Position numbers and translations under genes: made by a program
Source of the DNA: CALIZF01 sp046292445
GTDB taxonomy: Bacteria > Pseudomonadota > Alphaproteobacteria > Rhodobacterales > Rhodobacteraceae
Assembly: GCA_046292445.1 (NCBI GenBank)
Contig: JBKBQT010000060.1
Span: 1-9,668 of the forward strand
Direction: 5' to 3'
DNA length: 9,668 bases
Notes under the pieces: generated by a model
Database searches by the model: none
What the model was told of the DNA's origin: nothing
What the model saw: only the letters and a program-made list of their open reading frames with translations
Shown: positions 1 through 6,427 of the stretch, in pieces
Numbering within the stretch: the first letter of the stretch is position 1
Layout: each line of letters begins with the position of its first letter

Positions 1-43
1 CGGGCAAAACCTGATCGTGGATGGCGGGCTCGTCTCTGGCTGA
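1..43 (+). CDS. C-terminal end of a short-chain dehydrogenase/reductase (partial)
   Basis: Reading from base 2, the + strand encodes GQNLIVDGGLVSG followed by TGA at 41-43. The pattern GQ-x-L-x-VDGG near the very C-terminus is characteristic of classical SDR family NAD(P)-dependent oxidoreductases, where it follows the last beta strand of the Rossmann fold. Only the tail is in the window, so substrate and subfamily cannot be told. It is the only + strand gene I accept. It ends one base before the stop of the convergent primase-helicase gene, so it probably marks host DNA flanking the island. The call rests on 13 residues: the match is distinctive but short. Confidence 0.7.
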   Translation, partial: GQNLIVDGGLVSG

Positions 44-44
44 C

Positions 45-2648
45 TCATGGAGGTCTGTTTTCGCAACCCCTCCGATACCGCCACTCCCGCGGCGCCTCGC
101 GCCCGCCCTCGTCGCGCCGCCGGTACCGCTCCCAGCCGTTGGCCTTGAGGTAGGCCGAGACGCGCATCTGGTCGCCGCGGGTCCAGCGGGCCGGTTCGAG
201 CCCGATGGCCTCCTCGAGGATTTCGCCGACCGACACGTCCCGCAGCGGCTCCGGCCGCGGCACGCTCTCCGTGCGGGAGTTACCGTAGTCGGGGAAGCCG
301 TCCGAGACGGTGCGGATCTCGTGCGTCAGCCAGTGCTCGATGATGTCGTCCCAGGCGTCGGACTGGTAGCGGCGGTCCTGTTCCTCGCGGGCTTCCGCCA
401 GCAGCGCCGGGTCGTCGATCCACCAGATCGCGCCGGCGCGGAAGCGGTGGACGGCCTCGGCCCAGAGCTGGTCCCGGTCGCGGGCCAGCGCCGCAATGTC
501 GATGGCGCCGCAGCGAAGCGGCCAGAAGCGGCGGTTGCCGGTCTCGTCGCGCAGATAGGTGTCGGGGTTCACGGTGCCGGCGAACACGCACTGCCGGGGC
601 ACCTCGACGGTGTAACGCCCATACGGCGGTCGGAAACGATCAGTGGTGCGGGTCAGGAACGCCTTGATGCGCGAGACCTCGGCCCGGCTGATGGCGTCGA
701 GTTCGGCGATCTCCACGATCCAGACGCCCTGCATCTGCAGTGCTGCGTCCTTCGAGCCGAGTTCCGGCAGCTCGTCGGTGAACCATTCCTCACCGGCGAG
801 CACCTTGATCGCGGTGGATTTGCGCGCGCCCTGCGGCCCCTCGAGGATCAGCATGTGGTCGGCCTTCACGCCGGGCCGATATATGCGGGCGACGGCCGAG
901 ATCAGCCAGAGCGCGCCGATGGTGTGGTTGAACGCTGTGGGCTCGGCGCCGAGATAGGTGCTCGTCCACGTCTCGATCCGGGGCGTGCCATCCCATTTCA
1001 GGGTGTCGAGCCAGTCGCGGACGGGATGGATGCGCAGCTCGCGGGCGACGGCGCCGACAGCGCGGCTCACGACCACCGGCGCCACGTTGATCCCGCGCAG
1101 CTGCAGCCATTCAGCGGTGCGGATGTCGTCGGCGTCTTCCCAGCGGCGCGGGAGGGAGGCGGTCGCACAATCCCACGGCAGCGGCTGGCGGACCACGATC
1201 TCCTGCCCGAACTCGTCGAAGGCGAGAACGCCGGCGAAGGCCGGATCGGAGGTCAGCGCGACGATGACGTTGGCCTCGTTGCGCTCGGGCGCACCGGCGA
1301 GGTCGAGCCGCAGGCGCCTGAACCAGGCGGGCTTGGGGATCGGCGCGTGCGGATCGCCGGTGGCGTTCACGCGGCGGCGGAGTTCGGCCAGCTGCTGGGT
1401 CAGGACCGAGATGCCGATGCCGGTCGCGGACTTGATCCGCGCGACGACCTGCCGCTCGGCCAGCGGGTCGAGTTTTGCCAGCGCGATGCGCCCCAGCAGC
1501 GTGGACAGGGCTTCGAACTCGGGCGGGTTGGTCAGGGCCTCGGCCTCGGCGATCAGCGTTGTGGGGTCGTCGGCAGAGGCGACGATGGGGGTGGCCGTCT
1601 TCGGCTCGACCGGATCTCCGGCCTGCGGCTCGGCTGCGGTATCTGTCTCGCGCGCGTAATCCTCGGCGCGGGCCCCGCGCAGAAGATCGTCGTTGAAGTC
1701 GTCGCCGTGGAGCGGCGAAACGATCTCGTTCGGGATGTCGGCCCGGTTCAGGCGGTCCGAAAGCGTCGCGGCCGCCTGGCGGCCGGCGTCTCCGGCATCG
1801 GCGTAGATGGTGACGCGCCGGATGCCATCGGGCCACTGGAACCGCGCCAGACCGTCGGCGGACAACGCCGCCCAGACCGGCGTGCCGAACAACGCATGGG
1901 CGGCGAGCGCCGTCTCGATCCCCTCGGCGACGCCGATGTGGCCGTCCTCCGGCATCGGGAAGATCCGGACCACGGCGTCCTTCACGCTGCCGAGCATCTT
2001 CTTGCCAGGAGGCGCCTTGGCGCTGCCGTCGTCGAGCAGGAAGGTACGGTGGATGCCCGGCGCGCGCTCTCCGTCCGGAAGCCGCAGGATCGCGATCAGG
2101 CCGGGCCAGCCGCGGCAACTGTCGAAGTCCGGCAGATCAGGGTGGAACAGCAGGTCGGGCGATCCGGGATCCGACAGCCCGCGACTGCGCAGGTAGGTCT
2201 CGCCCGGCGTGCCTGCGATCGGCACGGCCCCACCGACCAGACGCGCGATCTCGGCCGAATGGTCCGGGCGTGCGCGCATGGTCGACGACGGCGCTGACCG
2301 CGGTGCAGGATGGCCGATCCCCGCTAGCCGCGCCGCATCGTCGAAGAGTGCGCCGTCGCAGAGGCCGGTCGCCTGCGCGATCAGGTCGATGGGGCCGGCC
2401 CGCTCGCCGGTGGCGTAGTCGAAGCCCCAGCCGGCATAAGGCCCGTCCAGATGGATTGTGCAGGAGCCCTCCTTGCGCGGCGGACGGCCGGAGAGGTCCG
2501 CGCAGTGCAAGGAACGGCGGTCCCGCGCAAGTCGGGCCTCGGGGAAGAGCCCCGGCAGCCAGTCGGCGGCTGTGCAGGCGAGCCGCTCCTTCACTGCCGC
2601 GAGATCGTGCCGGGTCTTCGCGGCCGCGATGTCGTTGAGGTCGATCAT
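45..2648 (-). CDS. Toprim primase fused to VapE/VirE-family P-loop helicase
   Basis: This 867-aa protein probably primes and unwinds DNA for replication of a mobile element. Residues 1-110 resemble a degenerate primase zinc-binding region with Cys residues at 49 and 63. A Toprim-like domain spans about 235-325, with E242/E245 in AEGIETAL and the D-x-x-D pair D284/D287 in YADAGDAG. A VapE (virulence-associated E, PF05272-type) ATPase domain covers about 540-770. It has Walker A GPQGARKST at 604-612, a Walker B-like strand VWIVEIAELD at 642-651, and the family block NPDTYLRDETGNRRFWPL at 694-711. The start is the MIDLND methionine, preceded by a GAGGGG Shine-Dalgarno and 8 bp after the helicase stop. 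A longer reading to 2771 only adds Arg/Pro-rich shadow sequence. The family is common in prophages, satellites and ICEs. The domain call is secure; the biological role is inferred. Confidence 0.92.
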   Translation of the reverse strand: MIDLNDIAAAKTRHDLAAVKERLACTAADWLPGLFPEARLARDRRSLHCADLSGRPPRKEGSCTIHLDGPYAGWGFDYATGERAGPIDLIAQATGLCDGALFDDAARLAGIGHPAPRSAPSSTMRARPDHSAEIARLVGGAVPIAGTPGETYLRSRGLSDPGSPDLLFHPDLPDFDSCRGWPGLIAILRLPDGERAPGIHRTFLLDDGSAKAPPGKKMLGSVKDAVVRIFPMPEDGHIGVAEGIETALAAHALFGTPVWAALSADGLARFQWPDGIRRVTIYADAGDAGRQAAATLSDRLNRADIPNEIVSPLHGDDFNDDLLRGARAEDYARETDTAAEPQAGDPVEPKTATPIVASADDPTTLIAEAEALTNPPEFEALSTLLGRIALAKLDPLAERQVVARIKSATGIGISVLTQQLAELRRRVNATGDPHAPIPKPAWFRRLRLDLAGAPERNEANVIVALTSDPAFAGVLAFDEFGQEIVVRQPLPWDCATASLPRRWEDADDIRTAEWLQLRGINVAPVVVSRAVGAVARELRIHPVRDWLDTLKWDGTPRIETWTSTYLGAEPTAFNHTIGALWLISAVARIYRPGVKADHMLILEGPQGARKSTAIKVLAGEEWFTDELPELGSKDAALQMQGVWIVEIAELDAISRAEVSRIKAFLTRTTDRFRPPYGRYTVEVPRQCVFAGTVNPDTYLRDETGNRRFWPLRCGAIDIAALARDRDQLWAEAVHRFRAGAIWWIDDPALLAEAREEQDRRYQSDAWDDIIEHWLTHEIRTVSDGFPDYGNSRTESVPRPEPLRDVSVGEILEEAIGLEPARWTRGDQMRVSAYLKANGWERYRRRDEGGREAPREWRYRRGCENRPP

Positions 2649-2656
2649 CGCGCCCC

Positions 2657-3976
2657 TCAGGCCAGGAGGACGAGCCCGCGCTCGGCTCGGGTGATCGCGG
2701 TGTAGAGCCAGCGACGCCGGTCGATCTCGCTGCGACCCAGCCCGTCGTCCCAGACGATCACGTTCTCCCATTGCGAGCCCTGCGCCTTGTGCGCGGTAAT
2801 CGCCCAGCCGAAGGTCGCCTCGGTCAGGAGGCGCTTCTCCTTGTAGTCGCGGTCATGGCGCTTGTCGTCGTAGGCGACGTGGTCCTCGAAATGCCCCTTG
2901 TAGATGCGCAGCCGGCCCGGACGCCCGTCCTCGTAGGGCTCGCCGATGTGGCGGCCGTCCTCGTCATGGACGACGGCGGAGAAGTAGAGGCTGCCCTCAT
3001 CGACGATGTCCTCGAGCGTCACGAACATCCCGTTGATCAGCCCGAGGTCGTTCTGGTTCTTCAGGCAGATGATCTTCTCGGCCGGTCCCGTGGGCAGCCA
3101 GGTCCCGCCGAGGCCGGCGGCCGCGCGCATGGCGTTGTTGATCTGCAGCCGCGTGGCGTTCAAGCCGCAGATCAGTTGGCCGCCGCGCAGCGCCTGTTCC
3201 GGCGTGATGTCGCCCTTGCGGAGCTTGGCGACGTGATCGTCGTAGACGCCGAAGCCGATGGGCCGCCCCTCGCGCGCCATCGTGGCGAGGCGGATGATCG
3301 CGCTCTCGGCGGCCTGGCGGTGGATCTCGGTCAGCATCACGTCCGGCTCGTCGGGGGTGAAGGCGCCTTCGCCGCGGATCGGCGGCAGCTGGCCGGGATC
3401 GCCGAGCACGAGGATCGGCTTGCCGAAGCTCATCAGATCGCGCGCCATCTCCTCGCCGACCATCGACACCTCGTCGAGCACGATCAGCCGCGCGTCGGCC
3501 GCGTCGCTCTGCGGGTTCAGCGCGAAGCGCGGATGCTTCATGGCCGAGAGCCCCTGGCGCATCGCCTCGATCGCGGCGTCGGCCGTGGTGCGCGCGAACC
3601 CGGTAAGACGGAGCGCGTCGCGTTCGGCCATCGCGATCTTGCGGGCAGCCTCCTCGATTTCCTCCTCGGTCGACTCGATCACCGTGTAGATCAGGCTGTG
3701 GATGGTGCGCGCGGGCGTGCCCTTGCGGGTCAGCACCAGCGCAGCCTTGCCCGTGAAGGTGGCGGTGACGACGCCGGGGACGCAGCGGCCGCCTTTCGCG
3801 CTGCGGTGGGTCGAGAGGCCGAGTTCTTCTAGCGCGAACTTCAGGACGGTGCTCTTGCCGGACCCGGCATAGCCGAACAGGCGGAACACCTGCTGTTGTT
3901 CGCTGCGGGTCTCGAACCAGTCCCTGATCGCTGCGATGGCGGCGGCCTGTGCGGCGGAAGGGGTGAAATCGCTCAT
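2657..3976 (-). CDS. SF1B DNA helicase, Dda/RecD2-like
   Basis: This 439-aa ATP-dependent 5'-3' type helicase belongs to the RecD2/Dda branch of superfamily 1, and T4 Dda is of about the same size. Visible motifs in order are Walker A GYAGSGKST at 35-43, motif Ia TATFTGKAAL at 71-80, the TIHSLIY block at 91-97, Walker B LDEVSM at 167-172, motif III GDPGQLPP at 192-199, EIHRQ at 217-221, AITAHKAQGSQW at 392-403, and motif VI YTAITRA at 425-431. All catalytic motifs look intact. The chosen start MSDFTPS overlaps the preceding gene's stop as ATGA; a GGAG lies 11 nt upstream. The stop is 8 bp before the primase-helicase start. Likely roles are replication-fork remodelling or recombination with the nuclease and ssDNA-binding protein of the same operon. 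I do not assign a gene name because several phage and host paralogues share these motifs. Confidence 0.93.
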   Translation of the reverse strand: MSDFTPSAAQAAAIAAIRDWFETRSEQQQVFRLFGYAGSGKSTVLKFALEELGLSTHRSAKGGRCVPGVVTATFTGKAALVLTRKGTPARTIHSLIYTVIESTEEEIEEAARKIAMAERDALRLTGFARTTADAAIEAMRQGLSAMKHPRFALNPQSDAADARLIVLDEVSMVGEEMARDLMSFGKPILVLGDPGQLPPIRGEGAFTPDEPDVMLTEIHRQAAESAIIRLATMAREGRPIGFGVYDDHVAKLRKGDITPEQALRGGQLICGLNATRLQINNAMRAAAGLGGTWLPTGPAEKIICLKNQNDLGLINGMFVTLEDIVDEGSLYFSAVVHDEDGRHIGEPYEDGRPGRLRIYKGHFEDHVAYDDKRHDRDYKEKRLLTEATFGWAITAHKAQGSQWENVIVWDDGLGRSEIDRRRWLYTAITRAERGLVLLA

Positions 3977-4494
3977 GTCGTGTGCATCTCCACTGTGTAG
4001 TCCTCGACCACGCCGCCGCGCGTCGGATCGCCGACCTCGCATTGGCGCACGAAAACGCGCCGGCCATCGGCGAGCTGCCGCCAGTGACCGCGACGCAGGT
4101 GCCAGCGGGGGCTGGCATGGCTGCCGCCCAGATCGGCCGAGGCGGCGCGGACCCGTTCGGGGTCGATGGCGACCTGCCGCCAGATCCAGCCGCGCACCCC
4201 GTCACGGGCGAACGGTGTGCGCCGGGACGGGACGATCCGGCGTTCGCTGATCTCGGCCGAGGTGGCGAGGATCGCCAGCGCGCGCCAGACGATCGCGGCG
4301 GCAGCCTCACCGCATTTCTCGGCGAAATCCGGGTCCGAGAGGGCCGGGTTGGCTTCGAACTCGGCGATGCCGCCATCGGCGATGCGAAGACAGACTTGCA
4401 CATCGGTCCAACGGCGCGGTTTGCGCCACAGCGCCAGCCAGACCGCGTCGATGCCGTCGGGCCGCTGGCGGGCATGGACGATCTGGCAGCGCAT
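3973..4494 (-). CDS. Downstream open fragment of the amber-interrupted gene
   Basis: If the amber terminates translation, the largest remaining ATG-started frame is this 173-aa fragment beginning MRCQIVHARQRPDG. No Shine-Dalgarno-like sequence precedes this ATG, and 42 well-formed codons lie between it and the TAG. It therefore looks like an internal methionine rather than a native start. The fragment is moderately rich in Trp and Arg, has no visible signal peptide or membrane segment, and ends in the VVEDYTVEMHTT tail overlapping the helicase start. An automated annotation may list it as a separate hypothetical protein; I regard it as part of the 250-codon gene. Confidence 0.5.
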   Translation of the reverse strand: MRCQIVHARQRPDGIDAVWLALWRKPRRWTDVQVCLRIADGGIAEFEANPALSDPDFAEKCGEAAAAIVWRALAILATSAEISERRIVPSRRTPFARDGVRGWIWRQVAIDPERVRAASADLGGSHASPRWHLRRGHWRQLADGRRVFVRQCEVGDPTRGGVVEDYTVEMHTT

Positions 4495-4722
4495 GTCGGG
4501 ACCGCGATCACGCAGTTCAAAGATCGTTTGCGGATGGGGAAGCCGTTGCGGGCCGGCCGCGAGGCGGCGGGCCAGCGCGTCGACGTCATCGGCATCGAAC
4601 CGTTCCTGATCCTCGAAGCGCTAGACCGGTGCGAACTCGAAGCCGTCAAGCTGATCGGCGCCCCAGAACCGGCCGCGATGCGAGCGGACGAGCCGCTTGA
4701 GGGCGTAGGCATCGGGGATCAT
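3973..4722 (-). pseudogene. Operon gene interrupted by an in-frame amber codon (conserved hypothetical)
   Basis: From ATG 4722 to TGA 3973 one reading frame of 250 codons is open except for TAG at 4623-4621 (codon 34). The N-terminal part reads MIPDAYALKRLVRSHRGRFW and continues to FEFAPV. After the TAG the frame resumes with RFEDQERFDADDVDALARR. Both ends form ATGA overlaps: the start overlaps the nuclease stop and the stop overlaps the helicase start. This strongly suggests one ancestral gene. TAG is one G-to-A change from TGG, so a Trp at that position is the simplest ancestor. The C-terminus (HLRRGHWR followed by a VFVRQCEVG-type strand and DYTV) resembles a recurring tail in phage-associated hypothetical proteins. 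No enzymatic motif is recognised. It may be a true nonsense mutation, a suppressed amber or a base-call error. Confidence 0.72.
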
Positions 4723-5516
4723 GACCGTTCCCCCCAGCACCTTCCTGCCCAGGCACAGGGCGCGTGCCACTTGCCGGCCGCCATGCCGCCGCGGCACAAA
4801 ACCGCCGTGGGTTCGGCCGCGGCGCGCGGCAGCCATTCCCCGGCCTCGGAGGCCCGCACCACGGCGACGGCGCGGTCCGACATCTCCTGCGCGAGATGCG
4901 CGTCGAACGGCACGAGCTCGGCGAGCAACTCCATCGTGTCGCGGTTCAGCGCGGTGAAGAGCGCCGGCTGCGGCAGGTCCATGTAGGCCTGATAGAGGGC
5001 GATCTGCGCAGCATACACAGGGCGCGCGAGGCTGACGCCGCGCTTGACCACGTCCTTCCAGCTGGCCGCGCCGAGCGCCTTGTTCTCCCAGAGCGCGGGA
5101 TAGTCCATCGCGACGGGGCCGAAGACGAAGCAGCCGTCGATATGGCCCTTGAAGCGGCCGCCGAGGGCCTCAAACCCGAACTGGCGGCCGTGCGGGCGTT
5201 CGGTGCGCAGGTCGAACCCGGCGATCCGGAACCAGCCCGCCACGATGTCCTCGGCCCGGTGGCCCGCCTCGAAGATCCGCAGCGTGCGCGGCGCGAACTC
5301 CTGGCCCTCGTCCTTGGGCACCGCGAGGAAGTCGTACTGGATCTGGCGCAGGCAGTCGCGGCCGAGACCCGAGGAACTGACATAGGTACGCGGACGCTCT
5401 GCGCGATGACGCGCGGCCAGCGCCGTGTCGATGGCGGCGGACACGGCTTGCGCGATGGGCGGACGCGGCGCGTCTGCGCCGTAGAGGAAGCCCGAGGCAT
5501 GGTTCAGGTCGATCAT
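4719..5516 (-). CDS. PD-(D/E)XK nuclease, Cas4/RecB-like, possibly with an Fe-S cluster
   Basis: This 265-aa protein resembles RecB/Cas4-type exonucleases used in phage recombination and end processing. The motifs follow the usual order: GHRAE at 85-89 (motif I glutamate), GHIDG with D127, ENK at 144-146 (the E-x-K catalytic pair), and QIALY at 171-175 (motif Q-x-x-x-Y). One Cys before the core (C55, in GRDCLRQ) and three near the C-terminus (C241, C254, C260) match the one-plus-three arrangement that holds a 4Fe-4S cluster in Cas4, AddB and related nucleases. The cluster is therefore plausible but unproven, since the spacing is not the textbook one. A GGGAG lies 9 nt before the ATG. Start and stop both overlap neighbours as ATGA. 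No cas genes or CRISPR repeats are present, so a replication/recombination role is likelier than CRISPR adaptation. Confidence 0.87.
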   Translation of the reverse strand: MIDLNHASGFLYGADAPRPPIAQAVSAAIDTALAARHRAERPRTYVSSSGLGRDCLRQIQYDFLAVPKDEGQEFAPRTLRIFEAGHRAEDIVAGWFRIAGFDLRTERPHGRQFGFEALGGRFKGHIDGCFVFGPVAMDYPALWENKALGAASWKDVVKRGVSLARPVYAAQIALYQAYMDLPQPALFTALNRDTMELLAELVPFDAHLAQEMSDRAVAVVRASEAGEWLPRAAAEPTAVLCRGGMAAGKWHAPCAWAGRCWGERS

Positions 5517-5728
5517 CGCTCGCGCTCCCAGAACCCGCCGGCCTGCGCGATGCAGGTCAGCTTGTGGAACTGCGCGTCCGTCAGCCGGGCGCTTGCGCCG
5601 AACCGCGCCAGCTTCTCGCGGAGGCTGTCGCAGAACTCGATCTCGAAGTCGGTGACGGCGTTCTCGCTGGCCGCCTTGAGCAGATGCGTCCAGCTGCAGG
5701 ACACGGTGTCGTCGTTCAGGTCGATCAT
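5513..5728 (-). CDS. Small conserved-looking hypothetical protein (71 aa)
   Basis: A 71-aa protein beginning MIDLNDDTVSCSWTHLLKAA, with three Cys residues (two in the N-terminal half, one near the C-terminus) and a probable helix around EIEFCDSLREKLARF. It has no recognised domain and no membrane segment. The start is well supported: AGGAG stands 7 nt upstream, in the 10-bp gap after the previous gene. Its stop overlaps the nuclease start as ATGA, which argues for translational coupling with the nuclease. The first six codons are nearly identical to those of the primase-helicase and nuclease genes. Function unknown; I infer only that it belongs to the same replication operon. Confidence 0.8.
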   Translation of the reverse strand: MIDLNDDTVSCSWTHLLKAASENAVTDFEIEFCDSLREKLARFGASARLTDAQFHKLTCIAQAGGFWERER

Positions 5729-5738
5729 GATGGCGCTC

Positions 5739-5966
5739 CTAGAATGGAATCTCGTCCGCGAGGGCCGTGCCGGTGCGCTCCGTGCGCGCGGCCTGGTCCT
5801 GCATGCTGTCGATGTAGCCGGTGACCGCCGCCTCGATCAGGCGGTCGATGTCCTCGGCGCTGCGGTGGAAGAAGGGCTCCATGAGCCCGAGGTCGGTGAG
5901 CGCTTCGGCGAAGAGCATCCGCGCATCGCGGATCGCACGGGCCTCGCGCGCGGTCTTGTCGATCAT
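5739..5966 (-). CDS. Small helical hypothetical protein; may be the C-terminal part of a longer zinc-ribbon protein
   Basis: From ATG 5966 this encodes 75 aa, MIDKTAREARAIRDARMLFA through SMQDQAARTERTG to a DEIPF end. An acidic tail ending in PF is reminiscent of ssDNA-binding-protein-type C-termini. The ATG has a good Shine-Dalgarno (AAAGGA, 8 nt upstream), which supports an independent start. However, the same frame is open upstream through an intact zinc ribbon, so the native product may be about 123 aa. The combination resembles a DUF6511-like family seen in alphaproteobacterial mobile elements; this is from memory and weakly held. It ends in TAG, 10 bp before the next gene. Function unknown. 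Confidence 0.72.
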   Translation of the reverse strand: MIDKTAREARAIRDARMLFAEALTDLGLMEPFFHRSAEDIDRLIEAAVTGYIDSMQDQAARTERTGTALADEIPF

Positions 5967-6110
5967 GCCGTTGTTCCTTTGAGCGATTGCGCTGCCCACG
6001 TCCTGACAGCGGCGCGAGCAGAAGCGATGATACGGATAGCGGTCGTGCTGGAGCCGGTGGACGTAGCCAAAGCCCCGGGCCTCCCGGGCGCAGACGGCGC
6101 AGAGCGCTAT
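5967..6110 (-). other. Zinc-ribbon coding segment lacking a normal start codon
   Basis: In frame with the MIDK gene, the minus strand encodes ALCAVCAREARGFGYVHRL followed by an FCSRRC block and CQDVG. The paired C-x2-C and C-x3-C are a convincing zinc ribbon. Residue composition looks like real protein, not the Arg-rich shadow seen further upstream. No ATG, GTG or TTG precedes the ribbon in the stretch that does not lie deep inside the neighbouring gene. At 6110-6108, exactly where an ATGA-like overlap with the preceding stop would be expected, the codon is ATA (bases ATAG shared with the TAG stop). Candidates are a rare ATA start, a CTG at 6149, a start far upstream at 6278, or a lost ATG. 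Confidence 0.6.
5975..5980 (-). promoter_or_regulatory. Shine-Dalgarno AAAGGA for the MIDK start
   Basis: The minus strand reads AAAGGA, then 8 nt, then ATG at 5966-5964. The site lies inside the upstream zinc-ribbon frame (Gln-Arg-Asn codons). It decides whether the short 75-aa form can be made independently of the longer frame. Confidence 0.5.
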
Positions 6111-6427
6111 CCGAGCAAGAGCGTCGCGATCGGGTCGTCTCGTGGCCAGTCCTGCCGGTGAAGCCGTTCCGACTGCATCACGATCCAGCGCGAGATGGCG
6201 TTCACCGCCATGGCCTCGAGGTCGCCGAGGGTAAGGCTTGCGATGGGTTGGTGCAGTCTTCCTCGGGCCTCGAGCCATTTGCCGATCTCCAGCGCGGCGG
6301 CGCGCGTCACATGCGCCTGCCATTCGTCGGGGGTCATGGGCCGGTCGCCCGGCCCGCCCCCATCGGGCGCGGCGGTTGGGGATCGCTTCGACCCGCCCGA
6401 CCGCCGTTTCCGCCGCGCCTCAGCCAT
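6107..6427 (-). CDS. Small basic hypothetical protein (106 aa)
   Basis: The frame starts MAEARRKRRSGGSKRS, giving a strongly basic, probably disordered N-terminus of about 30 residues. It is followed by a helical domain from MTPDEWQAHVTRAAALEIG to a C-terminal TLLLG. Basic tail plus helices suggests nucleic-acid binding, but no named domain is recognised. The ATG overlaps by 8 nt the stop (TGA 6422-6420) of the alternative frame of the ssDNA-binding protein gene, in the form ATGGCTGA. It has no good Shine-Dalgarno of its own, so it was probably translated by coupling to the upstream gene. The six-C frameshift in that gene would weaken this coupling. It ends in TAG, sharing bases with the ATA discussed for the zinc-ribbon segment. 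Longer readings upstream are shadow sequence. Confidence 0.7.
   Translation of the reverse strand: MAEARRKRRSGGSKRSPTAAPDGGGPGDRPMTPDEWQAHVTRAAALEIGKWLEARGRLHQPIASLTLGDLEAMAVNAISRWIVMQSERLHRQDWPRDDPIATLLLG

Noticed and set aside
21..2297. Long + strand open frame (758 codons) opposite the primase-helicase
   Set aside because: It is antisense to a gene with intact Toprim and P-loop motifs. Its composition (Gly/Arg/Val/Asp repeats) is the typical mirror of GC-rich codon bias, and it shows no domain motif.
2771..3832. + strand open frame of 353 codons opposite the helicase
   Set aside because: Antisense shadow of the helicase motifs; no recognisable protein pattern and no ribosome-binding context.
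2997..4712. Minus-strand frame of 571 codons overlapping the helicase and the broken gene
   Set aside because: Ser/Arg/Pro-rich out-of-frame reading of two better-supported genes. It only stays open because of high GC.
4719..5516. Possible CRISPR-Cas link through the Cas4-like nuclease
   Set aside because: No other cas gene and no repeat-spacer array in the window; phage recombination nucleases of the same fold are common.
4764..6161. + strand open frame of 465 codons
   Set aside because: Antisense to the nuclease and small genes that have overlaps and Shine-Dalgarno support; no motif seen.
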